Source: Odobenus rosmarus divergens (lineage: Eukaryota > Chordata > Mammalia > Carnivora > Odobenidae). From it: a stretch of 64,000 nt of DNA. Positions within the stretch are counted from its first letter, which is position 1. Each line of letters begins with the position of its first letter. The DNA lies in contig NW_004450303.1 in the NCBI RefSeq assembly GCF_000321225.1, forward strand, positions 3,813,030 through 3,877,029, read 5' to 3'. The position numbers were made by a program, and so were the translations under genes. Of the stretch, positions 36,531 through 48,439 are shown one piece after another. A model generated the notes under the pieces. That model was not told the DNA's origin. It did not search any database and was given only the letters and a program-made list of their open reading frames with translations.

Positions 36531-36849
36531 GATGTTTCTGAATAAATCAGAGGGACTAAAATCCAATGCAAACTCAGAAGATTTGGCTTTGTATTGGAGC
36601 ACACTTACTTCTATAATTACCAGAGAGAGGGTGGAATTGTTTGGTACAGATATCAATAGATGGTGTTGGGAGTGTCTTTTGATTATTTTGATTTTCCCAG
36701 TGATATGTAATCTAAGCAAATAGATTGATTATATAGAGAGAGAAAGATAGATACTTATATCTATGTACCTATATATCCATATATCTTATTCTCTTTCCCT
36801 TTGAGTACCTGACACCTCCAAAGGTAATCACAGTTCAAATATCTGTTAT
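36531..36849. other. Intergenic DNA, nothing recognised
   Basis: No gene; a short ATAT-rich patch near 36,760. Confidence 0.5.
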
Positions 36850-37215
36850 AGTAGATGGCTTCTGCCTAACTTTGAATTCTGTGCGACGGGAATCAAACAT
36901 TGTCTGGTCTTTTTTCTGACTTCTTTCACTCCCCATTTTTGTCCATGAAATGCATTCATATTACTGGGTGGAATTAGTTTTTTGTTATTATTGTTTTACT
37001 TTATGGTTGTTGCACAGAATCCCATTGTGCAAATTTTACATTTTATTTTTCCATTCTATTACTGAGAGAAATTTGGGTTATTTCCAGTTTGGGCAATTTT
37101 AAGTAAAGCTTCTGTAAGCATTCTTGTACATGTTTCTGCCCACCTAGACACTTCTTGATATTTACATATACGGTCAAACTCATACTGTATTCATTGGAAT
37201 TTTTGTAAATTTCTG
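36850..37215 (-). mobile_element. Old L1 3' fragment, antisense
   Basis: ACAGAATCCCATTGTGCAAA, TTTGGGTTATTTCCAGTTTG and AGTAAAGCTTCTGTAAGCAT are reversed ancient L1 3' text. Confidence 0.7.
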
Positions 37216-37910
37216 AATTATTTCCATTACATCCAGTGTTAATTGCTAATTGCCGCCACTTTGGTCCTTCACTTTGTTATTTTCAGGTTTTCTTGTCTGT
37301 CTGGTCATCGTTAGTTATCTGTCCTCGTTTATGAATAAAGGATGCTTTAGTTTAATGTAGGTAACTTGAAAGTATTATTTCTATCAATATTTACCTATTA
37401 GGTTTCTATATTTCACAATAGAAAGTTGAAGGGCTCATTGGATCTGCATGAAAATATAACTATCTCTTTCATAGAGAATAGAAAAACAATAGACGAAATA
37501 AGGAATCCTCCAAATGCCAAATTGTGCAAGATTATGCAGCAAGGCAGAATGCCCTCATTAGATATCCTGACATTGACCTTGCAGACAGTCCTAAATCTCC
37601 ACACCCAGTTCCTTAGTTTTAACCCAAAGTATATATTTTTTCACTCACACTGGGAGTGAGTGTATAGAATTAACAGATTACAGATATTCAGCATACGTAT
37701 TACCATCATTCCTATCTTGTTCCTACTTTTCTTTCTCTGCAAGTTTTTGACACTCTGAAAGGAAGTATGGTTTCCATGCCTGACTGGACTTCCTCTGAAA
37801 ATTCTTGTTAGAATACTATGATTCCATACACCCTTTGTCTTTCAAAAGTTTTTTAGTTTGATGATGTTGTGAACTCTTCCAGTCCTACTCCAGTATTCTG
37901 TTTTAAACTA
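37216..37910. other. Intergenic DNA, nothing recognised
   Basis: Short frames at 37,413-37,659 have no motif. Confidence 0.5.
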
Positions 37911-37928
37911 TTCCCATGTTCTTTCTTT

Positions 37929-38119
37929 TTTTAATTTTTTTAAATTTTATTATGTTATGTTAATCACCATATATCACATCATTAGTTTTTGATGTACTGT
38001 TCCATGATTCATTGTTTGTGCATAACACCCAGTGCTCCACGCAGAACGTGCCCTCTTTAATACCCATCACCAGGCTAACCCATCCCCCCACCCCCTCCCC
38101 TCTAGAACCCTCAGTTTGT
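37929..38119 (-). mobile_element. 5'-truncated L1 tail, antisense, with target duplication
   Basis: Reversed carnivore L1 3' end (ATTATGTTATGTTAATCACC, AACACCCAGTGCTCCACGCA, CCCATCCCCCCACCCCCTCC). TTCCCATGTTCTTTCTTT is repeated exactly at 37,911-37,928 and 38,120-38,137, which suggests a recent insertion. Confidence 0.95.
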
Positions 38120-38137
38120 TTCCCATGTTCTTTCTTT

Positions 38138-38774
38138 ACTGACATTCCAACTGTGTTAAGGAAGATTCTCAGAGTACCATCTTGAAATGTTGTATTTAGG
38201 CTTTGTGTGCCTGTGAGCGTGTGTGTGTGTGTGTGCGTGTGGTTTTATTGCACACTGCTTCTTGAAGGCAGAATTATTTTCTCTAGCACCTCAAACCCAT
38301 AAACCACTCAACTCCATCACAACTTACAATCCATGGATCCTATCAACATTTGAATAACCTTTGCCTGGGCACGTCATCCATTCCCTATCTACCCAGTACA
38401 ATTTAAATGACACAGTCCAATTTTGCTTTTTTTTTTTCTTTCCTATTTATTCAATTCCTTTGTTTTTTACTGTGTAAATTGTCCCCATCTGGAACAAATC
38501 TAACCATGTTTGAGACCCTTTATCTATAGGCTAATTGCTCATGTTGCAGACCTATGCTCCTCTTATTAGCATTTGAGCTCCACAAACCAGAAATTTTGTA
38601 ATATGCACAGTACCAAGAACAGTTGTGATGTCATATGGACTGTCAAAAGTATTTAATAATTGTGGATATCTTTGGATATTGAATTCCTAAATTCAATATC
38701 TTTGGATATTGAATTCCTAAAATGTGTCTAGATCTTGATTAGAAACTCAATATTTTTGAACTATAAAATAATTT
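38138..38774. other. Intergenic DNA with (TG)n and a short tandem duplication
   Basis: A (TG)n run lies at about 38,215-38,241. TTTGGATATTGAATTCCTAA occurs twice, at about 38,670 and 38,701. No gene. Confidence 0.6.
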
Positions 38775-38782
38775 CATACTAC

Positions 38783-38980
38783 TTTTTTTTAAAGATTTAT
38801 TTATTTTAGAAAGAGAGAGTGCAAACAGGAGAAGGGGCAAAGGGACAGAGAGAATCTTTAAGCAGAATCCCTGCTGAGCACTGAGCCCAACACGGAGCTC
38901 CATCCCAGGACCCTAAGATCATGACCTGAACTGAAATCAAGAGTCAGATATTCAACTGACAGAGACACCCAGGTGCCCCA
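38783..38980 (-). repeat. Can-SINE, antisense
   Basis: TTTAAAGATTTATTTATTTT through GACACCCAGGTGCCCCA, with flanks CATACTAC (38,775) and CATACTAG (38,981). Confidence 0.92.
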
Positions 38981-39069
38981 CATACTAGTTTTTCTATTTC
39001 CCTTTTACTAATATAATTCTTACATGTATTTTACCTGCTACTTTCAAAATTAAATGCATCCCATTATCT

Positions 39070-39264
39070 TTTTTTTTTTTAAAGATTTTATTTACTTATT
39101 TATTTATTTGGGAGAGAGAGCGCACATGAGAGGGGGGAGGGTCAGAGGGAGAAGCAGACTCCCTGCTGAGCAGGGAGCCCTACGCGGGACTTGATCCAGG
39201 GACTCCAGGATCATGACCTGAGCCGAAGGCAGTCGCTTAACCAACTGAGCCACCCAGGCGCCCT
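39070..39264 (-). repeat. Can-SINE, antisense, with target duplication
   Basis: Reversed SINE ending GAGCCACCCAGGCGCCC. CCCATTATCT flanks both ends. Confidence 0.94.
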
Positions 39265-39700
39265 GTACCCCATTATCTCTTAAAGTTCATACATTCTAAA
39301 CAATTTAGAGCCCATATAAAGACTGGGAGATCACAGAATTTTATTTCATTATATTCTGTATTTACACTTTACATCTTCCTTAGTTAAATATCAGCTTTCC
39401 CCATTAATTACATTGTTTGGAATCTTCTCAAGTGTTTTTATAGAGATGACTTCAGCCAAACAAATATAAACAAAACAAAACAAAAATCTTTATGTTGCCA
39501 GAAGTGGCTTTCGTATTTTAGCTGATTTGCTTACTGCTCTTGATTCATAAGAGCAGCTTTATCATGTCTCTACTTGCAATGACTTGAGATTTAGCACACT
39601 GACATATACTCATGAAAGAAACAGTCTATATGTTCCTAATGGCATCTCCTGATTTATATGTTATCTTAGTTTTCACATCATATTTAAAGAGACATAGTTT

Positions 39701-39870
39701 GGGGCGCCTGGGTGGCTCAGTCAGTTAAGTATCTGCCTTCGGCTCAGGTCATGATCCCAGGGTCCTGGGATTGAGCCCCACATCGGGCTCCCTGTTCAGT
39801 GAGAAGTTTGCTTCTCCCTGGGCTCCTCTCTCTCTCTCTCTGTCAAATATATATATAAAATATTTTTTAA
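39701..39870 (+). repeat. Can-SINE abutting a retrocopy
   Basis: Head GGGGCGCCTGGGTGGCTCAG to an A-rich tail. Left target AAAGAGACATAGTTT (39,686-39,700), right target AAAGATACATAGTTT (39,871-39,885). The right one is also the left flank of the ZC3H14 retrocopy. Confidence 0.95.
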
Positions 39871-39887
39871 AAAGATACATAGTTTCT

Positions 39888-42477
39888 GGCGCCGGCCGGT
39901 GGGGGCAGCTCACGCAGATGGCCCGGCCGGGAGCCGCGCTGGTGGGTGGTGGCTGGCGGCTGCCTGGGCGGAGCTGCGGGCCAGGAGCCGCCTGGGGCTC
40001 TGGGTAAGCGAAGCGCCTCGCAATGCGGAGCCCACCGACCGCTGGGAGCCATGAAAATCGGCCTCAAGATCAGCCGCAAGATCCGGAGTGCCATTAAGGG
40101 GAAATTGTAAGAATTAGGAGCTTATGTTGATGAAGAACTTCCTGATTACATTGTGGTGATGGTGGTCAACAAGAAAAGCCAGGACCAAATGACAGAGGAC
40201 CTGTCCCTGTTTCTAGGGAACAACACAATTTGATTCACCGTATGGCTTCATGGTGTGTTAGATAAACTTCGCTCTGTTACAACTGACCTTTCCAGTCTTA
40301 AGTCTTCTGATACTAACATCTTTGATAATAACATGTCTTCAAACAAGAGCTGTTTCAGTCGGGGAGATGAGAGAAGGCATGAAGCCCCAGTACCACCTCT
40401 TGCGGTTGCTAGCACTAGACCTGAAAAAAGAGATTCCAGGGTTTCTACTAGTTCACAGGAGCAAAAAACCACTACTGTCAGACAGACTTACGATGATGGA
40501 GCTGCAACCCAATTAATGTCAACTGTGAAGCCTCTGAGGGAGCCAGCACCCTCTGAAGATGTGATTGATGTTAAGCCAGAACCAGATGATCTCATTGATG
40601 AAGACCTCAGTTTTGTGCAGAAGAATCCCTTATCTCAGAAAAAAACCTACAGTGACACTTGCATATGGTTCTTCTCGCCCTTCTATTGAAATTTATCTAC
40701 CACCTGCAAGTGGAAATGCAGATAGTGGTGCTCATTTAAACAGGTTGCAATTTCAGCAGCAGCCAAACAGTATTCATGCTGCCAAGCAACCTGATGTACG
40801 GAACAGCGGGGTATATGAAACAGGACGTTAATGTGAACCGGAAATGCTTAACAGCTTAGAAGAGACTTATAGTCCTTTTTTTCAGAAACAACTCAGAAAA
40901 AGTGAGTATTGAGGAAGAAAACTTTTGGAAGAGAAAGTTGCCTGTGGTAAGTTCAGTTGTTAAAGTAAAAAAATTCACTCATGATGGAGAAGAGCAGGAG
41001 GAAGATGATGACTGTGGGTCTCCTACAGGAAGCATCTCCAGCAGTGTGTCAATGCCAGCAAAGCCTGAAAGGAGACCTTTACTTCCACCTTCTAAACAAG
41101 CTAACAAGAATCTAATTTTGAAGGCTATATCTGAAGCTCAAGATTCTGTAACAAAAACAACTAACTATTCTACAGTCTCACAGAAACAGACACTTCCAGT
41201 TGCTCCCAAAACTCGAACTTCTCAAAAAGAATTGCTGGCAGAAATGGTCCAGGGGCAAAGCAGGGCTCCCAGAATAAGTACCCCCATTAAAGAAGAGGAA
41301 ACAAAGGGAGATAATATAGAAAAAAGCCAAGGAACTCAACAGAGGCAGTTGTTATCCGGACTGCAAATTGACCCAGTAATGGCAGAAACTCTACAGATCA
41401 GTCAAGATTACTATGGCATGGAATCCACGGTCCATGCAGACACAAGATCATTTATTCTGAAGAAGCCGAAGCTGTCTGAGGGAATAGTAGTGGCACCAAA
41501 CCAAGAGTCGGGGATGAAGACTGCAGATACCCTTCGGGTACTTTCAGGACACCTTATGCAGACATGGGATCTTGTACAACCAGATAAACCTGCAAGTCCC
41601 AAGTTTATAGTGACGCTGGATGGTGTCCTCAGACCCCCAGAATACATGTCAGATCAAGAGGAGGACATGTGCTTTGAAGGAGTGAAACCTGTAAACCAAG
41701 CTGCAGCCTCAAACAAGGGACTCAGAGGTCTCCTCCACCCACAGCACTTGCAGTTGATGAGCAGGCAGCTCGATGACCCAAATGGTAGCTTTTCAAATGC
41801 TGAGATGACTGAACTGAGTGTGGTCCAGAAACCAGAAAAACTTTTGGAGCGTTGCAAGTACTGGCCTGCCTGTAAAAATGGGGATGAGTGCGCTTACCAT
41901 CATCCTGTTTCACCTTGCAAAGCCTTCCCAATTGTAAATTTGCTGAAAAATGTTTGTTTGTTCATCCAAATTGTAAATATGATGCAAAATGTACAAAACC
42001 AGATTGTCCCTTCACTCATATGAGTAGAATTCCAGTACTGCCTCCAAACCCAGCAATTGCAACACCAGCCTCACCTTCTAGTAGTCCACTGTGCCGTTAT
42101 TTCCCTGCTCGTAAGAAAATGGAATGTCCCTTCTATCAACCAAAACACTGCAGATTTAACACTCAGTGTACAAGATCTGACTGCACATTGTATCATCCTA
42201 CCATTACTGTGCCATCACGACATGCCTTAAAATGGATTCGACCTCAAACCAGTGAATGACAGTCTTACTTGGCAGAAGATTGTAGAGTTTCCATCTACTG
42301 GCAAAAATACTCTGCAGAACTTGTCAAACCTTTGAAGCTTGGAATATATTGCTTTCATAATATGAAGTTTATTGCCTATCTGAAGTGTCTAATTTTTCAA
42401 GTTTGTAAGTTTATTAAGGGGTTTTAACATTCGGTATTTTTTGTTGTTTGTTTTGACTATGAGAAGACCGTTTAAGG
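39888..42477 (+). pseudogene. ZC3H14: ZC3H14 processed pseudogene, near full length
   Basis: An intronless copy of the mRNA for ZC3H14, a nuclear poly(A)-binding CCCH zinc-finger protein. It has a CpG-rich 5'UTR (39,888-40,050), start-like ATG at 40,051 and the terminal stop at 42,257-42,259, then about 220 bp of 3'UTR. Breaks: TAA at codon 20 (40,108), TGA at codon 61 (40,231), an extra A in an A-run near 40,640, TAA near 40,829, an extra base near 40,885 and a one-base loss near 41,930. The N-terminal PWI-like domain, acidic/basic middle and the C-terminal CCCH fingers (RCKYWPACKNGDECAYHHP onward) are all recognisable across frames. The longest open piece, 40,902-42,023, is a decay remnant. 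Target duplication AAAAGATACATAGTTTCT lies at 39,870-39,887 and 42,478-42,495. No clear poly-A tail remains. Confidence 0.95.
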
Positions 42478-42495
42478 AAAAGATACATAGTTTCT

Positions 42496-43013
42496 ATTTC
42501 ATGAGGGCAAAGCTTGTTTTAACATATGGGCTCAAACAAGTTTACTTCTATTCTCTGAGATCAGCACAGAATCTCAGTATTCCTACATGGTAGAAGATAA
42601 ACAACAATTTGATACATTAGAAAAAACACTATTCAGTAAGTCATTTGCCACCGGCAAACCCATTTCAGGCTTATGACCTCCAGAACAGTAAAATTAAAAA
42701 AAAAAAAAAAAAGTGTGTTATTTTAAGTCACTAAATTTGTAAAATTTATTATGCAGCAATAGAAAACTATTATAAGTATATTGCGTAAATATCATTTTAC
42801 GCAACTACGGATTTTCCTGCAAATTATGGCATTTAAAGTTGTTAATTTTATATAAATTTTATGTACATGAATTCCAAAGAGTTTCCAGGTTTTCCTGACT
42901 CAGATAGCCACAAATAAATGTTTTATAAAAACCGTTCATTATACATATAAAAATATCTAAATAAGTTATCTTTCTACTTAGAAGTTATCCAGCTTAAGAA
43001 GAGAACACAGGTA
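42496..43013. repeat. Intergenic DNA with a MaLR-like LTR end (42,660-42,776)
   Basis: GCTTATGACCTCCAGAACAG, TTATTTTAAGTCACTAAATT and TATGCAGCAATAGAAAACTA are the 3' end of a MaLR-type LTR, split by a 17-A run. The rest is unassigned. Confidence 0.65.
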
Positions 43014-43224
43014 GGGGTTCCTGGATGGCTTTGGTTTGAGCATCTGATTCCTGATTTCAGCTCAGGTCATGATTTCAGGGTCATGGGATCAAACCACAAG
43101 TGTCAGGCTCCCCACTCAGCGGGGAGTCCGCTTCTCTCCTTCTTCCTCTCCCGTTGCGCCTCCCACCCCCTTTACTCGTGTGCACGCACTCTCTCTCCCT
43201 CAAATAAATAAATCTTAAAAAAAA
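43014..43224 (+). repeat. Can-SINE, diverged, with target duplication
   Basis: GGGGTTCCTGGATGGCTTTG through CAAATAAATAAATCTTAAAA. AAGAAGAGAACACAG flanks it at 42,996 and 43,225. Confidence 0.93.
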
Positions 43225-43371
43225 AAGAAGAGAACACAGATAATTTATATAAAGGTTAGCAATTCAAGGCAGAGTTGTTGATTAGGAGATAACTTTTGTA
43301 TCTTTATTTGAAAACAGAACAGCTCACTTAAACATAGTAATATGTGAGCCACAAATAAGCAATGAAATAGG

Positions 43372-43440
43372 TCTGTGCCTTAGTTTCTTGATCTGCAAAA
43401 TGGGAATAAAAGTAATACCTTGAATAACACTTTTGAGACC
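43372..43440 (+). repeat. MIR-like SINE core
   Basis: CTGTGCCTTAGTTTCTTGAT, CTGCAAAATGGGAATAAAAG and TAATACCTTGAATAACAC match the conserved MIR core order. Confidence 0.7.
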
Positions 43441-43940
43441 AAAAAGTCTCGGTAAGCAAAACATCTAGAATATTGTTATTATATAAAATTATAATATAAT
43501 ATAATATAAATACCTAAAAAATCCTAGTGTTTACTATGACTATTTTTTAATATGGAAGCCCATTGTCTACCTCCTTACCTATTGAATATTAACAACATAT
43601 AATATTTGAGTCTAAAATCAAACTCCATTTGAATGCCTCTATCTTATTTTTAACTTGCTACACTTTTTCTTTGTGACCCTAGTTAATTTACAGAGGCATA
43701 AATTTATAAGTGTAAATATTTTTTTACTCATTAGTGAAGGCCACAGATGAATTTTTTTAAAATGTTTTACAATGCTTTATATTTACATGGGGTACAGTTC
43801 CTCACATATAATTCCCAACTTTGGTATCACTAGAAAATTAATATTCCTCTAAATACTTTATAGTGCTTACACAATTAATGAAGCTAAACACTAATGAATA
43901 TTTAAAAAAAAACAAAACCCAAAATTAAAAATTAATGGAA
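43441..43940. other. Intergenic DNA, nothing recognised
   Basis: AT-rich with an (AATAT)n patch at about 43,483-43,510. Confidence 0.5.
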
Positions 43941-43941
43941 C

Positions 43942-44420
43942 ATACAGATGGTCCCTGACTTACAATGGGTCCACTTACAATTTTTTGATTCTTCAATTGT
44001 GCAAAAGCGATACCCATTCAATAGAAACTTGACATTGAATTCTGGTCTTTCCCTGGACTAGCAATATATGGTATGACATTTTCTTGTGATGCTGTCTTGT
44101 GGCAGGCAACTGCAACTCCTCAACCATACGATTTCAAGGGTAAACAACTGATACAACTTACAACCATTCTGCACCCATATAACCATTCTGTTTTTCACTT
44201 TCAGTGCAGTATTCAATAGATATTCAACACTTATCAAATAGGCTCTGTGGTAGATGATTTTTCCCAACTGCAGTCTAATTTAAGTGTTGTGAGAACATTA
44301 AGATAGGCTTGGCTAAGTTACGGTGTTCTGTCGGTTAGGTGTGTCAATTACATTTCAACATTTTATGTTTTTAACTTATTACGGGTTTATTATTATGCAA
44401 CCCCATGAGTAAGATCTATA
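43942..44420 (+). mobile_element. DNA-transposon (Tigger/pogo-like) non-autonomous remnant
   Basis: ACAGATGGTCCCTGACTTAC at the left and a decayed inverse (CAACCCCATGAGTAAGATCT) at the right, with interior ATTCAATAGAAACTTGACAT, AGGGTAAACAACTGATACA and CTTGGCTAAGTTACGGTGTT. This order matches an old mammalian DNA-transposon derivative; I cannot fix the exact family name. It has no transposase frame. Confidence 0.65.
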
Positions 44421-47205
44421 TTTAGTTAAAACTTCCAGAAATCTAACAACAAGCTTATTCTCTTAAATGTTTTAACATTTAAAATTACATACATTATAAA
44501 GGACATGACATAGGTCAGTTTATTTAAATGATTAATTCTGTGAATAGCCAACCATTTCCCATTTCCAGCTGGAAAGAAAAAAAAAAGGCAAAACCAAACC
44601 AAACCATATTACACTTTCATTTCTCTTTCTCTTCCTTCCTTCCTTCCTCCCTCCCTCCCCCATCACTTTCTCCTTCCCTCCCTCCCTCCCTCCCTCCTTC
44701 ATTCCCTTCCTTAATTCTTTTCTTTCTTCTTGTTCACACAAAATATAATTTCGGCTTAGGACATTTATATTCTGAAAGGTACTACTGATTTAACAAAGAA
44801 ATGATGACTGTGTTTTCTGACTCCAAAGGCTGATACTTTAGAGAAGGCATGAAATACATGCTCTGGGAGGATATAGAAAGGAAAGATAGAGCAACTGCCA
44901 CTACTCCCAGGACTAAGGGCAGTTGTTAGAATGAGAAACACAGAAGCAGAAAGCACAGAAAGCAGTAGGCACCTTCTTCACTCACCACACGTCAAGAGCT
45001 CTGGAGCATCGCCGTTGGCAAGAAGTCACCTGACAAAGATGTGCTATTTGCAAACTACTTATAAAGGCAACACAAAGAGTGAAATAAAAGTGTAACTTTA
45101 GAACTTGAGGCAATAGTTCAATAACCATGTCATGGTTTTCTATCATTTCAACCCAATAAAGTACTTGAAAATGTGAAAGCCTCAGTACCCCTTTAAATAT
45201 TTTTACACTTAACACTTTGGTATGCACTCAATTGGATGAGTAAAGAAAAGGTCTGTCATAAAGTCAAATGAAATATAACATCTCAGAGATTTTATTAGAA
45301 ATCTAGCTAGACACAGGAAGAAATGAGGAGTTAGTTGATAAACTACTTTGAATGTCCTACTAAAGGGTGAGGTAATTGGAAATAATCCTGAGAAAATGAG
45401 CCCAATTACCTAAATACTAGCATGTTTAATTGGGCTGTTATCACATTTTCAGGACTCATTTGGTACTTCCCTTCTTTTATTCCTTACTTTTGTTTCCTCT
45501 GTAAAAATGCCTAAGCAAACTGGAATGTCCTGCCATATTTATCTAGTGTAGGAGACACCATTGGTGGTCTACCCCAGATCCTGGGGAAGGGGCTGGTGCA
45601 TGCCTTCCCCACCAGCTGGCTACCCCTCTTCACCTAAACTGACATGATGGTAATGCTGCTACTGATACACAGCTGCATTCTTCTCTTGAGAACTGTCCTT
45701 GAATCAACCTGAGTAAGCATCTGAGGCTGGATGGTTTTATAATCTTTTTCCTCCTTCTCTCCAACACTTGCTCACCTAAGTAGCCTGTGGCCTATGACTG
45801 ATTGATGCTGAGCTACTGAGCTGGGTGAACAAAAGGCCATTCCTGCAGCTTCAACATGAAATGTACTCAGTGGTGAAATTCACGTTCCAGAAATAGCTGT
45901 GTGGATGAGCTCACACTGCATTCTAGCAAAAACACATTCTTCCTTAGAACTATTCCCTTCCCTATCAGGTTTCCTCTCTTTCTTAACACTTTTCTGTCAG
46001 AGCATCATCATTCTGAAGCTCTTGAAGCTGATTCTCCATCCCAGGATATGATTCTAGGGAACCTGATTAAGGTATTCGGAATCCAGAAATGTCACATTAG
46101 AAGATTTCCAATAAAAGATTTCCTTATTTTGAGAAGTGAGTGACAACCTGCATAGTCCAGAAGTTTCTGTTACTCCTCCGAGACCATTTATCTTCCAAGT
46201 TATCATGAGAAGTTTCTAAGTTTAGGATTTGCAATAAACAGCTTGATGAAGTGTCCATGAAAACTGTAGTTTCAGTGTCTGTTACCCTCTAAAGGACTTG
46301 CCCTTCTCCTGACCTTTCTAGTTATCTAACCAAGACTCTCACCCTAAATGAGACATTGCCAAAAGCTGGTACATCGACTAAAATGTTTTGAACAAGAATG
46401 TTAAGGGATCAGCCAATTAAATCACTGTTATTATTTAGACAAAAATAAATAAAATGTGTTAATTAGAAAATGATAAAAAATAAGAACCACTAATCACTGA
46501 AAACACACATACAAATTGTCTAGTTAGAGAAGAAGAAACCAACACTTCTGAGTGCAAATTACTGCACCTGAGATGCAGGTGTTTAGCTAAGCAGAAATAG
46601 AATTATTTTATTTAATATTTTATTTATTTATTTATTTATTTATTATTTTATTTTTCAGGAGCAGAATTTTAAAAGGATGCCTTGTCATTTTGTGTGTATG
46701 GTAGAGGGCTAACCATTTCACAGCTGACTCAAAGAACATTAGCCGTCTGAGCTGGACTTTAATCGAAGCAGAAAATAATATGTATGCAGATTTTCAGATA
46801 GATGGTTTGGGATGTATTTTAAGTCTCTGCATGAGTACCTTTGATGAAAGGATTCCAAAGAATTGCTGCAATTATAAGCTTCCATACCAATCAAGAGGTA
46901 ATCCACAGTGGACGATCTCCGATCTAAAAACAAGGAAAGTTAGAGTCAAAGTTCATAAATTTAGTTCCAGAAACCATTGTCAGGCCCACATATCTTGCAT
47001 TTTAAATCATGCCAACTGAGACTCTTGTTGACCTAGCTATAACTGCATTATCGTAAGATCTGTAAATACGGTACAAAAGAGCTGAGAAAATCCAAAAAAT
47101 TTTTCTTAAAAAATTGTAAATAAAGACATCTCATGGACACACAAAGTAGCCCTCTACCCATTAAGTAATAATGGACTGCCTGAATCTTCAGTATAGTCAT
47201 TTTCT
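44421..47205. other. Intergenic DNA, no gene found
   Basis: It includes a (TTCC/TCCC)n pyrimidine microsatellite at about 44,630-44,720 and a (TTTA)n run at about 46,618-46,650. 45,540-45,900 is locally more GC-rich but shows no conserved reading frame. Frames of 60-86 codons here carry no motif. Confidence 0.5.
44628..44724. repeat. (TTCC)n/(TCCC)n microsatellite
   Basis: A pyrimidine-only tract of TTCC and CTCC units, interrupted by CCATCACTTT. Confidence 0.95.
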
Positions 47206-47327
47206 TTTCTTTTTTTCTTTTTAAGATTTTATTTCTAAGTAATATCTCTACCCAACGTGGGGCTCAAACTCACAATCCTGAGATCAAAAGTCTCATACTC
47301 TAGGGACTGAGCCAACCAGGCACCCCT
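47206..47327 (-). repeat. Old Can-SINE, antisense
   Basis: A shorter, diverged type: CTACCCAACGTGGGGCTCAA, ACTCACAATCCTGAGATCAA, then GAGCCAACCAGGCACCCC. Confidence 0.85.
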
Positions 47328-48057
47328 CCTTTTTCTTTTAGATTGAGAAGAGAGCAAGGAGAAAGGTCTGATTACCTGATGCTTTGTATTTTACTCCTAG
47401 ATAGACAGAAACTGTTCAAACAGCTAAATATTTATAGCTGGAAGTCTCTAAAGAGTTAAGCTTTACAGTCTCTGAATGCAAAATATCTGAAAGCAGAAGT
47501 AGGAATAATATTGGGCATGAAAATCTGTGGGGTATTATATCCAACTGGATGCAATTCAGTAGTTGAATAGATGTAAATCATAGTCGAAGATACCTAGATA
47601 AAAGTAACAGGAAGCTGAGAAGTAATAGACCATTATTTGTATTGAACTATTGCTTAGTCTTATGTTGACTAACAGAATGGATACTCAATAGATGTTCACT
47701 AGCAACATACCTTTTAAGGATATTCACAGCACAAATGAAACAAAATTGTGAGGAAAATACTTTCCTTTGTGTTATTAGAAGATTTGGGAAAGATGGTCTT
47801 CCTTGTCCTGATAGTGCAATTAACTTTTATATTTGTATAAAATCAATTATTATATATGAAACCCTTGTAATTGATCTAAAGAACAAACAGCTTAAACATT
47901 TGTGTGTGTCTGTCTATAGGGGGTGAATGTGTGAAGAAAGGAGAAATATATTTACTCAACAAGGAAAGATAGATCAGTCTTCCATATTTCACACTGCTGA
48001 TTTGTAAAGCATTTAAAGATATGGAAAAATAAATTTTAGCAATTTTTATTTGTTAAA
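47328..48057. other. Intergenic DNA, nothing recognised
   Basis: AT-rich; a 63-codon frame at 47,735 has no motif. Confidence 0.5.
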
Positions 48058-48223
48058 GAACTTTCTTTTCTTAGAGGGGGGAGGGGCAGAAGGAGAGAGA
48101 GAGAGAATCTTAAGTAGGCTCCATGGGAACCCAATGCGAGGCTTGATCTCTTGACCCTGAGATCATGACCTGAGCTGAAATCAAGAGTTGTATGCTTAAC
48201 TGAATGAGCCACTCAGGAGCCCC
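48058..48223 (-). repeat. Can-SINE, antisense, diverged
   Basis: GGGGGGAGGGGCAGAAGGAG through GAGCCACTCAGGAGCCCC. Confidence 0.88.
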
Positions 48224-48439
48224 ATAAAATTACATAAATTTTCAAATAAAAAGGGAACTATTCAAATATATATTAGTAATATAGCCTTTTTAATAAGCAG
48301 ATGTAAAAAGGAACTTAATAATGACATCCTATACAAGCCCACTTATTCATATATTTAACTGTAAAACCTATTGATTTGGAAACAAATATTGTTTCTAAGC
48401 AACCACATGGTTCAAAAGCAAAACACAAAAGGGTATCAG

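Noticed and set aside
40902..42259. 373- and 123-codon frames with CCCH zinc fingers as possible real genes
   Set aside because: Both are pieces of one processed ZC3H14 pseudogene separated by a one-base deletion near 41,930, with upstream stops.
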